From the NCBI GenBank assembly GCA_000771265.1, contig JDUB01000001.1:248001-312000 (forward strand): 64,000 nt of DNA, in the 5' to 3' direction. The position numbers and the translations under genes were made by a program. Within the stretch, counting starts at the first letter, position 1, and each line of letters begins with the position of its first letter. This document shows, in pieces, positions 46,275 to 56,641 of this stretch. The notes under the pieces were generated by a model. The model saw only the letters and a list, made by a program, of their open reading frames with translations, was not told the DNA's origin and did no database searches. Origin of the DNA: Bifidobacterium thermophilum DSM 20210 (lineage in GTDB: Bacteria > Actinomycetota > Actinomycetes > Actinomycetales > Bifidobacteriaceae).

Positions 46275-47657
46275 TCAGCCGTCCACCGTGAGCATCTCAA
46301 GATTCGGATACGAGCTCAGCTCGCGCCGATCCGTCCCGATGCCGCTCTGCGCGCAGAACCGGTCGATGACCGCGGCAAGCCCGGTGTTCACCGTATGCCA
46401 GTCGTGTCCGGATCCTTTCGCGGTCGCCAGATGGACGGTCATGCCAGCCTGTTTGGCGGCTTTGGCGATAATCGCTGCATTACGCTGCGATTTCGTGTCC
46501 CATTCGCCGGCGATGCTGAACAGGGTTTGTGTCGACGGGGCATTGCGTTTGATGATTTCGGTCGGCACATGCCGCTGGTACAGCTTCGCGTCACCGTTGA
46601 AATACCGCGTGATGGTGGCCTCGCGGTCGTGGTAGGTCGGGGCGAGCTCGCCGTCCGCCGCGTAGATATGCCCGTAGAGTTCCGGATGCGCCGGCCCGAG
46701 CTGGGTGCTGCACGTTCCGCCCTGCGAGAACCCACCGATCAGCCAGTCGTTCGGGGATGTCGAAACCGGCAAGGTCCTGCGGATCCACTTGGTCACATCC
46801 ACGGTCAGGTAGGTTTCGGCCTTGCCGTACACCGGGGTGTCCGCGCACAGGGAGTTCTGTGTTGCGGCGCCGTTCTGATCGGGGGAAACGACAATCGGCG
46901 CCAGTCCATGATGCTTCGCCGCGTAGTCGTTGAGCGTCGTCGCGATGCCGCTTGCATTGAAGAAGCGGTCGGGGCTTCCCGGCTGGCCAGCGAGCATCAC
47001 CATCACAGGCAGTGCCGGCGGTTTGCGGCTCAGCGCGGCGGGCGGCAGATATACGTCGGCGTTGCGAGCCTTGAAATGCGAGGCGGTTGCTGGAATATCG
47101 ACGGTCCTGATCTCGCCCGCCTCAGGCATCGACGGCAACGTGCCGTGCTTGGCGAGCCGCTGCCATTCCTTCACGCTCATCGACGCTTTGCCACTGATAT
47201 GGGAGGACGACACCTCCTTGAACGCGGCCAAGCCGAATAGCGAACCGAGCGTGGTGTACTCGCCGTATACCATGTCTACGCGCACAGCGCAACTGATGAG
47301 GGACAGCACCGCCATCGCGCAGGCGATTGCACGCCGCAATCCGCGAGAATCCACAGCCGCGCACACGGCGAACGCCGCCAATCCGATGCCGACGGCGATG
47401 GTCAGTATCACCATCCATCCCAAGCTCACGCCGAAGACGAGAAAAACGTCAGACAATAGCCACACGACTAGTCCGCCCACGCCGAATCCCGCCAGGCCGA
47501 CGAGCAGTTCGCGCAACAGCACAGGGATTGTCCATCGCGGTTCCCTGCGCCGCGTGAAGGGCAGAATGACGGCCAGCAATGCGCTCAACGCCGTCAGTGC
47601 GAATAGGGTAGGGGGAAACCAGCCGTTGAGCAGATGAATATTGGTGAGGAATTTCAT
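46275..47657 (-). CDS. membrane-anchored alpha/beta-hydrolase (esterase family)
   Basis: Protein of 460 aa. Four N-terminal membrane segments (residues about 10-130) precede an extracytoplasmic alpha/beta-hydrolase of the esterase D/mycolyltransferase type. The nucleophile elbow is GGFSQGGTC. LPVMVMLAGQPGSPDRFF holds the oxyanion region, and HDW in GSGHDWHTV gives the probable catalytic His. It sits directly upstream of the MprF-like gene (8-bp gap). In Corynebacterium and some other Gram-positives, a hydrolase encoded beside an aminoacyl-lipid synthase removes the amino acid again; that role is inferred here. A GGAAAGGAAGCGG site precedes the ATG at 47657. Confidence 0.82.
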   Translation of the reverse strand: MKFLTNIHLLNGWFPPTLFALTALSALLAVILPFTRRREPRWTIPVLLRELLVGLAGFGVGGLVVWLLSDVFLVFGVSLGWMVILTIAVGIGLAAFAVCAAVDSRGLRRAIACAMAVLSLISCAVRVDMVYGEYTTLGSLFGLAAFKEVSSSHISGKASMSVKEWQRLAKHGTLPSMPEAGEIRTVDIPATASHFKARNADVYLPPAALSRKPPALPVMVMLAGQPGSPDRFFNASGIATTLNDYAAKHHGLAPIVVSPDQNGAATQNSLCADTPVYGKAETYLTVDVTKWIRRTLPVSTSPNDWLIGGFSQGGTCSTQLGPAHPELYGHIYAADGELAPTYHDREATITRYFNGDAKLYQRHVPTEIIKRNAPSTQTLFSIAGEWDTKSQRNAAIIAKAAKQAGMTVHLATAKGSGHDWHTVNTGLAAVIDRFCAQSGIGTDRRELSSYPNLEMLTVDG

Positions 47658-47921
47658 CGCAACCGCTTCCTTTCCGGGTTTGGTTTGGCTGGAACACCGC
47701 CACGATAATAACGCACGACACAAAGTTCAATCATTCGTGAGGATGACCCGACCCCGACCCCTTGGACTGCTCATGGAAACCTGCATGAATGCTGGTAGAG
47801 CGCGCGTTTTGTCGCTTATGACGTGGACAATGTCCTAGGTTGGTCCAACGGGACCGTCGTTTGCATACGGACGGCACCCCGATGCGCACGGCGTATTCGG
47901 GGCGGGATAAGGAAAGGCCAC

Positions 47922-50111
47922 ATGACTCGTACCAGCGATGACCATGATTTCGCCACAAGCACAACACAACACGGCACGACCGGCATGACGGGCAGTGACG
48001 CGGACACCACCGCCGCGACGTCGAACGCTTCGCCAATCGAAGAACTCAAAATCGCGACCACCAGCCATGACGACCTGCTTAATGGCGGCCCGCGGGATAA
48101 GAACGGCAAGCCGCGCAAGCCCTTCGCCAACTGGCTGTACGCCGTAGTGTTCATCGTGGTCGATATGGCCGCGGTGCTCATTATGCAGACGGGCGTTACG
48201 GAAAGTAGCACGCGCGTGCAATTGTCGAGCCCGTTGCTGGGCGCATGGAGCATTATCGGCAAGATGTTCACCCAGCTGAATTTCGTGTTCGTGCTCAATC
48301 TCATATTGGTCGGCCTGTTCTATCTGGTGTTGCTCATGCTCACCAACCGGCTGTGGGTGGCGTCACCGATTGTGCTCGCACTCGCCTCGGTGATCGCCGT
48401 GGCAGACCATTTCAAGGTCGAATCACGCTATGAGGCGATTCTGCCGTCCGATCTGAACTTCCTGCAATCCAACACCGGCGATATTGTCAGCTTCATTCCA
48501 ACCGGATCGACCGGCCTGATTGTCGGTGTCATCATCGGCATCGTCGCGTTCATCGCGCTGTTCGTGTTCCTGAATCATATTGACGGGCGTCACGGCAGCA
48601 TGATTCGGTCCGGCGACTCGGCGCGAAAAGCCTCTCTCGGGGCGGTCACGCGCATCCTGCTGATTGTGCTTCCGGTGATGTTCCTGGGGATGTATACCGC
48701 TCAGGCCGGTACCGTGGGCTCGTGGGCGCGGAACTTCTCCTCGTGGCTCGGTGACATCCCCTCAATGTGGGATTCGGTCTATGATGCTCAGCGCAACGGC
48801 GTCGTGACCTCCTTCCTGCGGCAAATGAACCCCGATGTCATGGAGGAGCCGAAGAACTACAGCGAAGCGACCATGAAGAAGGTCGCGGCACGGTACGCGG
48901 CGGAGGCGAAGACCATCAACGCGAGCCGTTCCAACAATCTCACCGACAGCACCGTCGTGTACATCCTGTCGGAATCCTTCTCCGACCCCTCACGCGTCCC
49001 CGGCATCAAACTCAACGAGGACACCATGCCGAACATCCGCTCGATCAAGAAAGACACGACCAGCGGCCTCATGCTGTCCAGCGGCTATGGCGGCGGCACG
49101 GCGAATCTGGAATACATGGGACTCACCGGCTTGAGCATGGCGAACTTCAGTTCCTCGCTGACCAGCCCCTACCAGCAGCTCGTGCCGAGTGAAACGTGGA
49201 TGCCAACCATCAACCAGCTGTGGGGGTCGGCAGCGAATTCCATCGCCTTCCATCCGTACGAGCCGTCCATGTATTCGCGCGCAACGAACTACAAAAAGTT
49301 CGGATTCTCGCATTTCTACGCGCTCCAAGGCTCCGACATCATCAAATACAAGAGCAAGCTCGGCAAGTCGCCGTATGTGAGCGACGAATCGACCTACAAG
49401 AGCGCGCTCGAGGAGATTTCCGGCACCGATGACAACCAGTTCGTGCAGATCATCACCATGCAGAACCATATGCCGTATAAAAACTGGTATGCCAACAACC
49501 AGTACAAGGTGACTTCCACGGATTCCGATACCGAACTCGGCAAGACGGAAACCGAATCCATCGAAACCTACGCCAAGGGCGTGAGCCTGACTGACAAGGC
49601 GACCAAGGAGTTCTTGGACAAGCTGAACAAGCTGGACAAGCCGGTCACCGTGGTCTTCTACGGCGATCACCTGCCCGGTATCTACAAGACCGCCAGCAAG
49701 GATACCGACAATTCGGTCGTCCTGCACGAGACCGACTATTTTATCTGGTCGAACAAGGCCTCGGGCACGCAAGGAACCAAGGTGAGCAACAGCGAGTATT
49801 CCTCGCCGAACTTCTTCGTCGCGCAGACCGCGGAACACATGGATGCGAAGGTGTCGCCGTATATCGCGTTCCTGACGCTCTTGCATGAGAAGATCGCGGC
49901 CATGGAACCGCCGGTGGCCAACAAGATCCAAGGCTGGGACCGCATCCCCGAAGGCCAGGATATCTACTTGGATTCGAAGGGTAACCCGATGGCCGAATCC
50001 GATTTCGACAGCGAGACCAAGCAGCTGTTGGAGGACTACAAGCTGATCCAGTACGATATCACCGCCGGCAAGGGATATCTCAAGTCTCTCGGTTTCATGA
50101 CCCTCGGATGA
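47922..50111 (+). CDS. LTA synthase family sulfatase-like membrane enzyme
   Basis: Protein of 729 aa with five N-terminal membrane segments (about 60-270) and an extracytoplasmic sulfatase/alkaline-phosphatase-fold domain. The probable catalytic threonine is Thr393 in YGGGTANLEY. Metal-binding segments are ILSESFSDPS and FYGDHLPGIY, with ITMQNHMPY between them. This is the glycerol-phosphate polymerase family (LtaS/YfnI-like) that transfers glycerophosphate from phosphatidylglycerol. The sister MdoB-type phosphoglycerol transferases have the same fold. The ATG at 47922 has AAGGAAAGG upstream. It is divergent from the lipid-aminoacylation operon. Confidence 0.88.
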   Translation: MTRTSDDHDFATSTTQHGTTGMTGSDADTTAATSNASPIEELKIATTSHDDLLNGGPRDKNGKPRKPFANWLYAVVFIVVDMAAVLIMQTGVTESSTRVQLSSPLLGAWSIIGKMFTQLNFVFVLNLILVGLFYLVLLMLTNRLWVASPIVLALASVIAVADHFKVESRYEAILPSDLNFLQSNTGDIVSFIPTGSTGLIVGVIIGIVAFIALFVFLNHIDGRHGSMIRSGDSARKASLGAVTRILLIVLPVMFLGMYTAQAGTVGSWARNFSSWLGDIPSMWDSVYDAQRNGVVTSFLRQMNPDVMEEPKNYSEATMKKVAARYAAEAKTINASRSNNLTDSTVVYILSESFSDPSRVPGIKLNEDTMPNIRSIKKDTTSGLMLSSGYGGGTANLEYMGLTGLSMANFSSSLTSPYQQLVPSETWMPTINQLWGSAANSIAFHPYEPSMYSRATNYKKFGFSHFYALQGSDIIKYKSKLGKSPYVSDESTYKSALEEISGTDDNQFVQIITMQNHMPYKNWYANNQYKVTSTDSDTELGKTETESIETYAKGVSLTDKATKEFLDKLNKLDKPVTVVFYGDHLPGIYKTASKDTDNSVVLHETDYFIWSNKASGTQGTKVSNSEYSSPNFFVAQTAEHMDAKVSPYIAFLTLLHEKIAAMEPPVANKIQGWDRIPEGQDIYLDSKGNPMAESDFDSETKQLLEDYKLIQYDITAGKGYLKSLGFMTLG

Positions 50112-50137
50112 TCAGCAGGTAATCCGTAGACTACGAT

Positions 50138-50177
50138 GAAGGCCCTCGCACCGGAACATTCCGGTGCGAGGGCCTTC
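50138..50177. terminator. bidirectional terminator between LTA synthase gene and purD
   Basis: A perfect 19-bp inverted repeat (50138-50156 and 50159-50177) separates the convergent genes. It is the strongest hairpin in this region and serves both directions. Confidence 0.88.
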
Positions 50178-50213
50178 GCCATGGTCCGCTTGACAGATTG
50201 CGCGTTCAGCTGT

Positions 50214-51488
50214 TCACGCGTTCAGGGCCTTGGCGCCGATATCGTGGCGGTAGAACATGCCGGTCGTGTCGAGCTTGTCGAGCACGCTGTAGATCTTGTC
50301 CTGCGCGGAGCGGATATCGTCTGCGGTGGTCTCCAGCAGCAGCACGCGCCCGGAATTGGCGACTAGCTTGCCGTCGGCGTCCGTGGTGACGCCCGCGTAA
50401 TACACGTGGCTGGATTCGTCGACCGGAATCTCCGGAATTGCGGCGCCCTTGACCACGTTGGTCGGGTAGCCGTTCGAGGCGAGCACCACGCCGAGCGTCG
50501 TCTTGTTATCATCCTCCCACGTGAAGGTCGGGGTCTCGTTGTTGAGGATCGCATTGATGCCTTCGCCGAAGTCGGAGGTCAGGCGGGGAAGCACGACTTC
50601 CGTCTCCGGGTCGCCGAAGCGGGCGTTGAACTCGATGACTTTCGGGCCATCCGCGGTGGCGATCAGGCCGGCGTACAGAATACCGGTGAACGGTGTACCC
50701 TCATCGGCCATCGCCTGCACGGTCGGACGCACAATCGTCTCGATCGCCGTGTCGACCACGTCCTGGCTGATTTGCGGCACCGGGCTGTACGCGCCCATGC
50801 CGCCCGTGTTCGGCCCTTTGTCGCCGTCGAAGGCGCGCTTGTGGTCCTGCGAAATCGGCATCGGCCAGAACTCGGTTCCGTTCACGAAGCTCATCAGCGA
50901 GAACTCCTGGCCTTCGAGGTAATCCTCGATAACGACCTTCGCGCCGGCGGCACCGAAGCGGTGGTCCACGAAAATATCCTCGAGCGCCTTGAGAGCGGTG
51001 TCCAGATCCATAGCGACCGTCACGCCCTTGCCTGCGGCGAGCCCGTCGGCCTTGACCACGATCGGGGCGCCGTGGTCGCGCACATATGCCTCGGCTGTGG
51101 CGAGCTCGTCAAAGGTGCGGTATTTCGCGGTCGGGATGCCGTGACGCTCCATGAGCTGCTTGGCGAAATCCTTGGATCCTTCGATTTGGGCGGCCGCCTT
51201 GTTTGGACCGAACGCCTTGATACCGTTCGCTTCGAAATCGTCGACAATGCCTTGGATCAGCGGCACTTCAGGGCCGACGAACACCCAATCGACCTGATTG
51301 TCCTTGACGAAGTCGATGAGGGCGGCGTGATTGGACGGGTCAAGCTGCGTGGTGTTGATGCCGTCGAGCCGCATGCCCGGATTTCCCGGGGCGACGGTCA
51401 CTTCGCTCACGCTGTTCCCGCTCAGCAGCGCGTGCGCGATTGCATGTTCGCGTGCGCCTGAACCGATGACCAGAACCTTCATTCCCAT
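50214..51488 (-). CDS. purD: phosphoribosylamine-glycine ligase PurD
   Basis: ATP-grasp enzyme of 424 aa for purine step 2 (phosphoribosylamine plus glycine). Motifs: KVLVIGSGAREHAIAHAL, WVFVGPEVPL, VVKADGLAAGKGV, GQEFSLMSFV, GPNTGGMGAYSP and EFNARFGDPETEVVLPRL. It starts 32 bp after purM and is third in the purF-purM-purD transcript. Two ATGs (51488 and 51482) are possible. Confidence 0.97.
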   Translation of the reverse strand: MGMKVLVIGSGAREHAIAHALLSGNSVSEVTVAPGNPGMRLDGINTTQLDPSNHAALIDFVKDNQVDWVFVGPEVPLIQGIVDDFEANGIKAFGPNKAAAQIEGSKDFAKQLMERHGIPTAKYRTFDELATAEAYVRDHGAPIVVKADGLAAGKGVTVAMDLDTALKALEDIFVDHRFGAAGAKVVIEDYLEGQEFSLMSFVNGTEFWPMPISQDHKRAFDGDKGPNTGGMGAYSPVPQISQDVVDTAIETIVRPTVQAMADEGTPFTGILYAGLIATADGPKVIEFNARFGDPETEVVLPRLTSDFGEGINAILNNETPTFTWEDDNKTTLGVVLASNGYPTNVVKGAAIPEIPVDESSHVYYAGVTTDADGKLVANSGRVLLLETTADDIRSAQDKIYSVLDKLDTTGMFYRHDIGAKALNA

Positions 51489-51520
51489 CTTGCGCGTTCC
51501 TTTCGTTCTGACGCTGGTTT

Positions 51521-52555
51521 TCAGTGAAGTTCGACGTCGTTGCCGGTCTTGGCGACGATGGAGCCGATCTCATACGCCGTCTCGCCGTTGGCCTTGAGCA
51601 GGTCGAGCGTGGCCTGCGCCTTGGAGGAGTCCACGGCGAGCACCATGCCGATGCCCATGTTGAAGATGTTGAACATCTCCATATGATCCACGTCGCCCGC
51701 ACGTTCGATGACGCCGAAGATCGGCGGGACCGGGAAGGAATCCAGATTGATGCTCGCCGCGAGGCCGTCGGGGATCATGCGCGGGATGTTCTCGATGAAC
51801 CCGCCGCCGGTGATGTGGGCAACGCCCTTGATGAGATGCTCGGCGAACAGCGGCTTGAGCGCCTTGACGTAGATCTTGGTCGGGGTGAGCAGCACTTCGC
51901 CCACGGTCTTGCCGCCCAGCTCGTCAAGCTTGGTGTCCACCGTGTAGCCGGCCTGCTCGAACAGTGCCTTGCGCACGAGCGAGAACCCGTTCGAGTGCAC
52001 GCCGGTGGACGGCAAACCAATCAGCGTGTCGCCTTCGGTGATGGTCGATCCGTCGACGATATCGGACTTTTCTGCGACACCGACGGCGAAACCGGCAAGA
52101 TCATACTCGTCCGGGTCATACATGCCGGGCATTTCGGCGGTTTCGCCGCCGATGAGGGCGCATTCGGACTGCACGCAGCCGTCGGCCACGCCGGAGACGA
52201 CCTGTTCGAGCAGCGCCGGATTGTTCTTGCCACACGCGATGTAGTCGAGGAAGAACAGCGGTTCGGCGCCTTGGGCTGCAATGTCGTTGACACACATGGC
52301 CACGCAGTCGATGCCGATCTTATCGTGTTTGTTCGCCATCTTGGCGACCATGAGCTTGGTGCCCACGCCGTCGGTGCCGGAAATCAGCACCGGTTCGCGG
52401 TAGCCGAGGGAGGCGAGATCAAACAGGCCGCCGAAGCCGCCGATGCCGCCGACCACGCCGGGACGGTTCGTGCGGGCCACGTGCGATTTGATGCGCTTGA
52501 CTACCTCGTAGCCGGCTTCGACACTGACTCCTGCCTTCTCATACGCTTCTGGCAT
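51521..52555 (-). CDS. purM: phosphoribosylformylglycinamidine cyclo-ligase (AIR synthetase) PurM
   Basis: Purine step 5 enzyme of 344 aa. It shows [78 protein letters not shown] and [13 protein letters not shown], all canonical. AAAGG precedes the ATG at 52555. Product AIR is the substrate of PurK, encoded at 34802. Confidence 0.97.
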   Translation of the reverse strand: MPEAYEKAGVSVEAGYEVVKRIKSHVARTNRPGVVGGIGGFGGLFDLASLGYREPVLISGTDGVGTKLMVAKMANKHDKIGIDCVAMCVNDIAAQGAEPLFFLDYIACGKNNPALLEQVVSGVADGCVQSECALIGGETAEMPGMYDPDEYDLAGFAVGVAEKSDIVDGSTITEGDTLIGLPSTGVHSNGFSLVRKALFEQAGYTVDTKLDELGGKTVGEVLLTPTKIYVKALKPLFAEHLIKGVAHITGGGFIENIPRMIPDGLAASINLDSFPVPPIFGVIERAGDVDHMEMFNIFNMGIGMVLAVDSSKAQATLDLLKANGETAYEIGSIVAKTGNDVELH

Positions 52556-52739
52556 GACTTACCTTTCTTAGATTTGCTTGTATTCGTATCGATTGTTTTG
52601 TGAGGTATTGGCTTTATTGACTTTATAGGTTTTATAAGCTTTGTTGGGTTGGGACTGCACGCCGCGTGTGGGCGGGTGGTGCATTCGGCGCGGGCATGAG
52701 TATGCCGCTGCATCTGCGAAAGATTGCAGCGGCATCATG

Positions 52740-54269
52740 TCAGGCTTTCGCTACTTGCGCTTGGAGCGTGTCGATATCCGCGCTGAACTCGTTGCCCTGA
52801 TAGTGGCTCTTGTCGTGCGCGAACTTGGCGATTCTCACACGGTCCTCTGGAGTCAGCGACTTGAGGAACGACTCCTCGTAATCGTCGAGTGCGGTCGGAT
52901 AGTCGCCGTTGAAGTAGGCGACACACAACCCGCCATACGGGGCGTCCGCATGCAGGCCGATGGCCTCAACCAGACCATCCAACGACAGGAATGCCAACGA
53001 ATCGGCGCCGATATACTCTCGGATTTCCTCGACGGATTTCTTCGCGGCAATCAGCTCCTTGGTCGTCTGGATGTCGATGCCGTAGAAGCACGGGTATTTC
53101 AGCGGTGGTGAGGAGATGCGCATATGCACTTCGCGGGCGCCGGCTTCGCGCAGCAGCTGCACGATGCGACGTGACGTGGTGCCACGGACGATGGAATCGT
53201 CGATTACTGCGACGCTCTTGCCCTTGACGACGCCGCGTACAGCGGACAGCTTCATGCGAACGCCTTGTTCGCGCAGTTCCTGCGTAGGCTGGATGAAGGT
53301 TCGCGCTACGTACTGGTTCTTGATCAGGCCCATCTCGTTGGGCAGGCCGCTGGTCTCGGAGAAGCCAGATGCCGCGGACAGCGAGGAGTTCGGCACGGCG
53401 ATGACCATGTCGGCGGGGGCGGGGGATTCCTTGGCGAGGATCGCGCCCATACGCTTGCGGGCAGAATGTACATTGACTCCGTAAATGTTGGAATCCGGGC
53501 GCGCGAAGTAGATGTACTCCATGGAGCAGATGGCCAGCTGCGTGTTGGTCGTGTAGCGGTCCATGTGATAGCCATCATCGTCCACAACGATGATTTCACC
53601 CGGACCGATGTCGCGCACGAACTCCGCACCGACAATATCCAGCGCGCAGGTTTCGGACGCCAACACATACGCGCCGTTCTTCATGCGTCCCAGTGACAGC
53701 GGACGGAAGCCGTTCGGGTCGAGCGCGCCGATCATCGCGTGCTCGGTCATGAGCAGGTAGGCGAAACCACCGTGCACCTTGTTGAGCGCTTCCTTGAGCT
53801 TGTCCATGAACGTGGGGGCGTTCGAACGGCGGATGAGGTGCATCAGCACCTCAGTGTCGGAATTGGAGTGGAAGATTGCGCCTTCGTCCTCCAGTTTGCG
53901 GCGCAGGCTCACGCAATTGGTGAGGTTGCCGTTGTGGCCGAGTGCGACGTCGCCATCATGGAAGCGGAACAGGAACGGCTGGATGTTGTCCACCGATCCG
54001 GAGCCGGATGTCGCGTAACGCACGTGGCCGATGGCCTTGTCTCCTTTGAGCCGTTCGATTTCGTGCTCGTCGGAGAACACCTGGGTGAGCAGGCCGAGTC
54101 CGCGATGCCCGATGAGATGGCCGTTATCGTTCGAGACGATGCCGGCGCCTTCCTGGCCGCGGTGCTGCAACGCGTGCAGACCAAAATAGGTGAGACGGGC
54201 GGCATCCGGGTGGCCCCAGACACCGAAAATACCGCACTCTTCGTGGATGTCTTCGAGTTCAGCTGACAA
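52740..54269 (-). CDS. purF: amidophosphoribosyltransferase PurF
   Basis: First committed purine enzyme, 509 aa. It transfers glutamine amide nitrogen to PRPP. The N-terminal nucleophile is Cys12 ([11 protein letters not shown]) after an 11-residue propeptide, the Bacillus-type arrangement that is processed and carries an Fe-S cluster. The glutaminase part has [18 protein letters not shown] and HNGNLTN. The PRPP-binding loop is [14 protein letters not shown]. The start codon is TTG (54267-54269 on the minus strand) with a well-placed AAGGAGC. No ATG or GTG is available before the conserved cysteine in this frame. It heads the purF-purM-purD cluster, with purM 184 bp downstream. Confidence 0.96.
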   Translation of the reverse strand: MSAELEDIHEECGIFGVWGHPDAARLTYFGLHALQHRGQEGAGIVSNDNGHLIGHRGLGLLTQVFSDEHEIERLKGDKAIGHVRYATSGSGSVDNIQPFLFRFHDGDVALGHNGNLTNCVSLRRKLEDEGAIFHSNSDTEVLMHLIRRSNAPTFMDKLKEALNKVHGGFAYLLMTEHAMIGALDPNGFRPLSLGRMKNGAYVLASETCALDIVGAEFVRDIGPGEIIVVDDDGYHMDRYTTNTQLAICSMEYIYFARPDSNIYGVNVHSARKRMGAILAKESPAPADMVIAVPNSSLSAASGFSETSGLPNEMGLIKNQYVARTFIQPTQELREQGVRMKLSAVRGVVKGKSVAVIDDSIVRGTTSRRIVQLLREAGAREVHMRISSPPLKYPCFYGIDIQTTKELIAAKKSVEEIREYIGADSLAFLSLDGLVEAIGLHADAPYGGLCVAYFNGDYPTALDDYEESFLKSLTPEDRVRIAKFAHDKSHYQGNEFSADIDTLQAQVAKA

Positions 54270-54406
54270 GCCAAAGCTCCTTCCAAAACCGTGGAAACGG
54301 GGGATTCGCTAGTAACCAACATATCAACCGCCGGCTACATCGCGGCGTCAGGGTCGTCGCGTATCCGGTGGCGGGGTTGAGGCGGCTCGCTGCGGGAGAT
54401 GGCTGG

Positions 54407-54510
54407 TATCTGCCTGCCATGAGACGGAATAGTCGCACGGTGGCGGGGCTGTGCCCATGACACCGCGTCGCCGCTACCTATCAGCCTGCTGTGCGACTCG
54501 CGTGTCGCAC
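54407..54510. repeat. family-A palindromic repeats upstream of galE
   Basis: One copy starts TATCTGCC at 54407 with GTCGCAC at 54432-54438. A second has GTGCGAC at 54491-54497 and GTCGCAC at 54504-54510. Half-sites (GTGTGCGA, GTGTGCGC) continue to about 54575. They fill most of the 390-bp divergent gap between purF and galE; I see no gene there. Confidence 0.72.
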
Positions 54511-54659
54511 AGCGCCGGGATGTTGACATCGCCCGTGTGCGATACCGCCCGGATTGCAACATCGTCCGTGTGCGCCGCCCCGGAGTAGGGCTTACGGCGT
54601 ACACTGGTGTGTGGTTGCCCGCATACGCGGGTTGCGAAAATGATGTACAAGGAGCAACT

Positions 54660-55661
54660 ATGGCAGTATTGGTCCTCGGCGGAGCCGGTTATATCGGCTC
54701 TCATATGGTCGACCGTCTGGTCAACACCACGGATGAGAAGGTCGTGGTCGTTGACAGCCTGGTCACTGGCCATCGTGCAGCCGTCAATCCGGCGGCGAAG
54801 TTCTATCAGGGCGACATCGCCGATCAGGATTTCATGCGTACCGTGTTCAAGGAAAATCCGGATGTCGACGCGGTCATCCATTTTGCCGCGTACTCTCTGG
54901 TGGCGGAGTCGATGAAGAAGCCACTCAAGTATTTCGACAACAACACCGCGGGCATGGTCAAGCTGCTTGAGGTGATGAACGAAGTGGGTGTGAAGAACAT
55001 CGTCTTCTCCTCGACCGCAGCCACCTATGGCATTCCTGAGAAGATGCCGATCCTCGAGACCGACCCGCAGAAGCCGATCAACCCGTATGGCGAGAGCAAG
55101 CTCATGATGGAGAAGATCATGCACTGGTCCGACCTCGCATACGGTATCAAGTTCGTCGCGCTGCGTTACTTCAACGTCGCCGGCGCCAAGCCGGACGGCT
55201 CGATTGGCGAGGACCACAACCCGGAGACGCATCTGCTGCCAATCGTGCTGCAGGTGGCTCAGGGCAAGCGTGACGTGCTCAAGATCTTCGGCAATGATTA
55301 CAACACGCCTGACGGTACCAACGTGCGTGATTACGTGCATCCGTACGATCTTGCGGACGCGCACATCCTCGCGGTCAAGTACCTGCGGGAAGGCAACGAA
55401 TCCACGGCGTTCAACCTCGGTTCGTCCACCGGCTTCTCGAACCTGCAGATTCTTGAGGCCGCCCGCCGGGTGACCGGCAAGGAGATCCCCGCTGAGATGG
55501 CCCCGCGTCGCCCCGGCGACCCGGATACGCTGATCGCTGCCTCCGACAAGGCCCGCAACGTGCTCGGCTGGAAGCCGCAGTTCGATAACATCGACAAGAT
55601 CATCGCCTCCGCATGGGCTTGGCATTCGAGCCATCCGGAAGGCTATGGCGACCGTAAGTAA
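54660..55661 (+). CDS. galE: UDP-glucose 4-epimerase
   Basis: Extended short-chain dehydrogenase of 333 aa that interconverts UDP-glucose and UDP-galactose. The NAD-binding motif [12 protein letters not shown] is at the N-terminus. The catalytic pair is Tyr143 and Lys147 (NPYGESK), with the preceding [26 protein letters not shown] and [17 protein letters not shown] are family hallmarks. AAGGAGC lies before the ATG at 54660. In bifidobacteria GalE serves galactose and galacto-N-biose use as well as envelope polysaccharides. Monocistronic, with a strong terminator at 55753-55796. Confidence 0.96.
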   Translation: MAVLVLGGAGYIGSHMVDRLVNTTDEKVVVVDSLVTGHRAAVNPAAKFYQGDIADQDFMRTVFKENPDVDAVIHFAAYSLVAESMKKPLKYFDNNTAGMVKLLEVMNEVGVKNIVFSSTAATYGIPEKMPILETDPQKPINPYGESKLMMEKIMHWSDLAYGIKFVALRYFNVAGAKPDGSIGEDHNPETHLLPIVLQVAQGKRDVLKIFGNDYNTPDGTNVRDYVHPYDLADAHILAVKYLREGNESTAFNLGSSTGFSNLQILEAARRVTGKEIPAEMAPRRPGDPDTLIAASDKARNVLGWKPQFDNIDKIIASAWAWHSSHPEGYGDRK

Positions 55662-55752
55662 TGCGGAGGCCGGCATGCAACCGGCAAACGCTTAGGCCGG
55701 TCTTGACATGCCGCGCGTCTTAAACGCAAGCCGCCCGGCCATCTGATTGATA

Positions 55753-55796
55753 CGCATGAGGGGCGCCACACGATTCAGTGTGGCGCCCCTCATGCG
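55753..55796. terminator. bidirectional terminator after galE
   Basis: A perfect 19-bp stem (55753-55771 and 55778-55796, loop GATTCA) lies between the convergent galE and the following minus-strand gene. Confidence 0.88.
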
Positions 55797-55845
55797 TTGG
55801 TGTCCGTGATTCGCGAGCTTCCTCAATCAGGTTGACTTGGCCGGA

Positions 55846-56340
55846 TCAGTATTGAGACTGATCAAACATTTCCATCAACGAGAAGCCCGACGCCGCGGAG
55901 ATGATGATGACGAGGACAATCGCCACGACCTGGACGATGATTTGTGCGAGCGCCCAGTTGCGACGGTCCTGATGCTCTGCGCCGCCCATGCCGGCCGCCC
56001 AGCAAATCAGCAGAATGAAACCGACCAAGGGGATCGCGGACAGGATAACCGTGCCGATCCATCCGCCGAGGCTGGTCACGCCGTACGGCTGGCCGGCGGC
56101 GGGCATCGGAGCCTGGGCTTGCGTGGGGTATTGCGGTGCCGGCGGGTACGGCGTGCCGTTGGGGTACTGTGGCGCGTTGTACTGTGGGGCGTCAGCCTGC
56201 GCAGTGTACTGCGGTGCATACTGCTGGGTGTACTGCAGGGCGTCCGACTGCTGCTGGGCATTGGGGTATTGCGGTGCTTGAGGTTGCGCCGGTTGCGCCG
56301 GCTGTACCGGTTGCGTCGGCTGTGGCTGGTAATCGGTCAT
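55846..56340 (-). CDS. small membrane protein with Gln/Pro/Tyr-rich N-terminus
   Basis: Protein of 164 aa. The first 85 residues are a low-complexity tract of repeated QP, APQY and QYP units, rich in Gln, Pro, Tyr and Ala. The C-terminal 75 residues have two hydrophobic helices (LGGWIGTVILSAIPLVGFILLICWAAG and ALAQIIVQVVAIVLVIIISAASG) separated by a short charged loop (HQDRRNWA). Such proteins are common, uncharacterised and often near envelope genes in actinobacteria. An AAGGAGC site precedes the ATG at 56340. Monocistronic. Function unknown. Confidence 0.8.
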   Translation of the reverse strand: MTDYQPQPTQPVQPAQPAQPQAPQYPNAQQQSDALQYTQQYAPQYTAQADAPQYNAPQYPNGTPYPPAPQYPTQAQAPMPAAGQPYGVTSLGGWIGTVILSAIPLVGFILLICWAAGMGGAEHQDRRNWALAQIIVQVVAIVLVIIISAASGFSLMEMFDQSQY

Positions 56341-56641
56341 GAGTGCTCCTTGACTTGTCTGTTGTGGCCGCGGTCGGGGCACGAATGTGATCCGCACCCT
56401 TGCACCTCGTCCTTGCGCTGAGCCACGACCCATTCGGTGGATTCGATTTCCACGAATGTCGTTTCCATACTATTGCGAGGTGCCGTCGAGCGGATGTGCG
56501 TATTGAAGATTGCTCAGTCGGAATCCAAGGACATCGCGGAAAGCCGCAGATGAGTCATCTCCTTGTGGCAGCCTCGCCGATGGATGCACCGTATTCCCGT
56601 ACCCGTCCCAGCACCGTTGCAGTGCAGCGGCCCGATGGCCG
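56341..56641. other. gene-free interval
   Basis: No supported gene or clear repeat lies between the GH5 gene stop and the start of the small membrane protein gene. TAGTAT near 56467-56473 on the minus strand might be a -10 box for the downstream gene. Confidence 0.35.
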
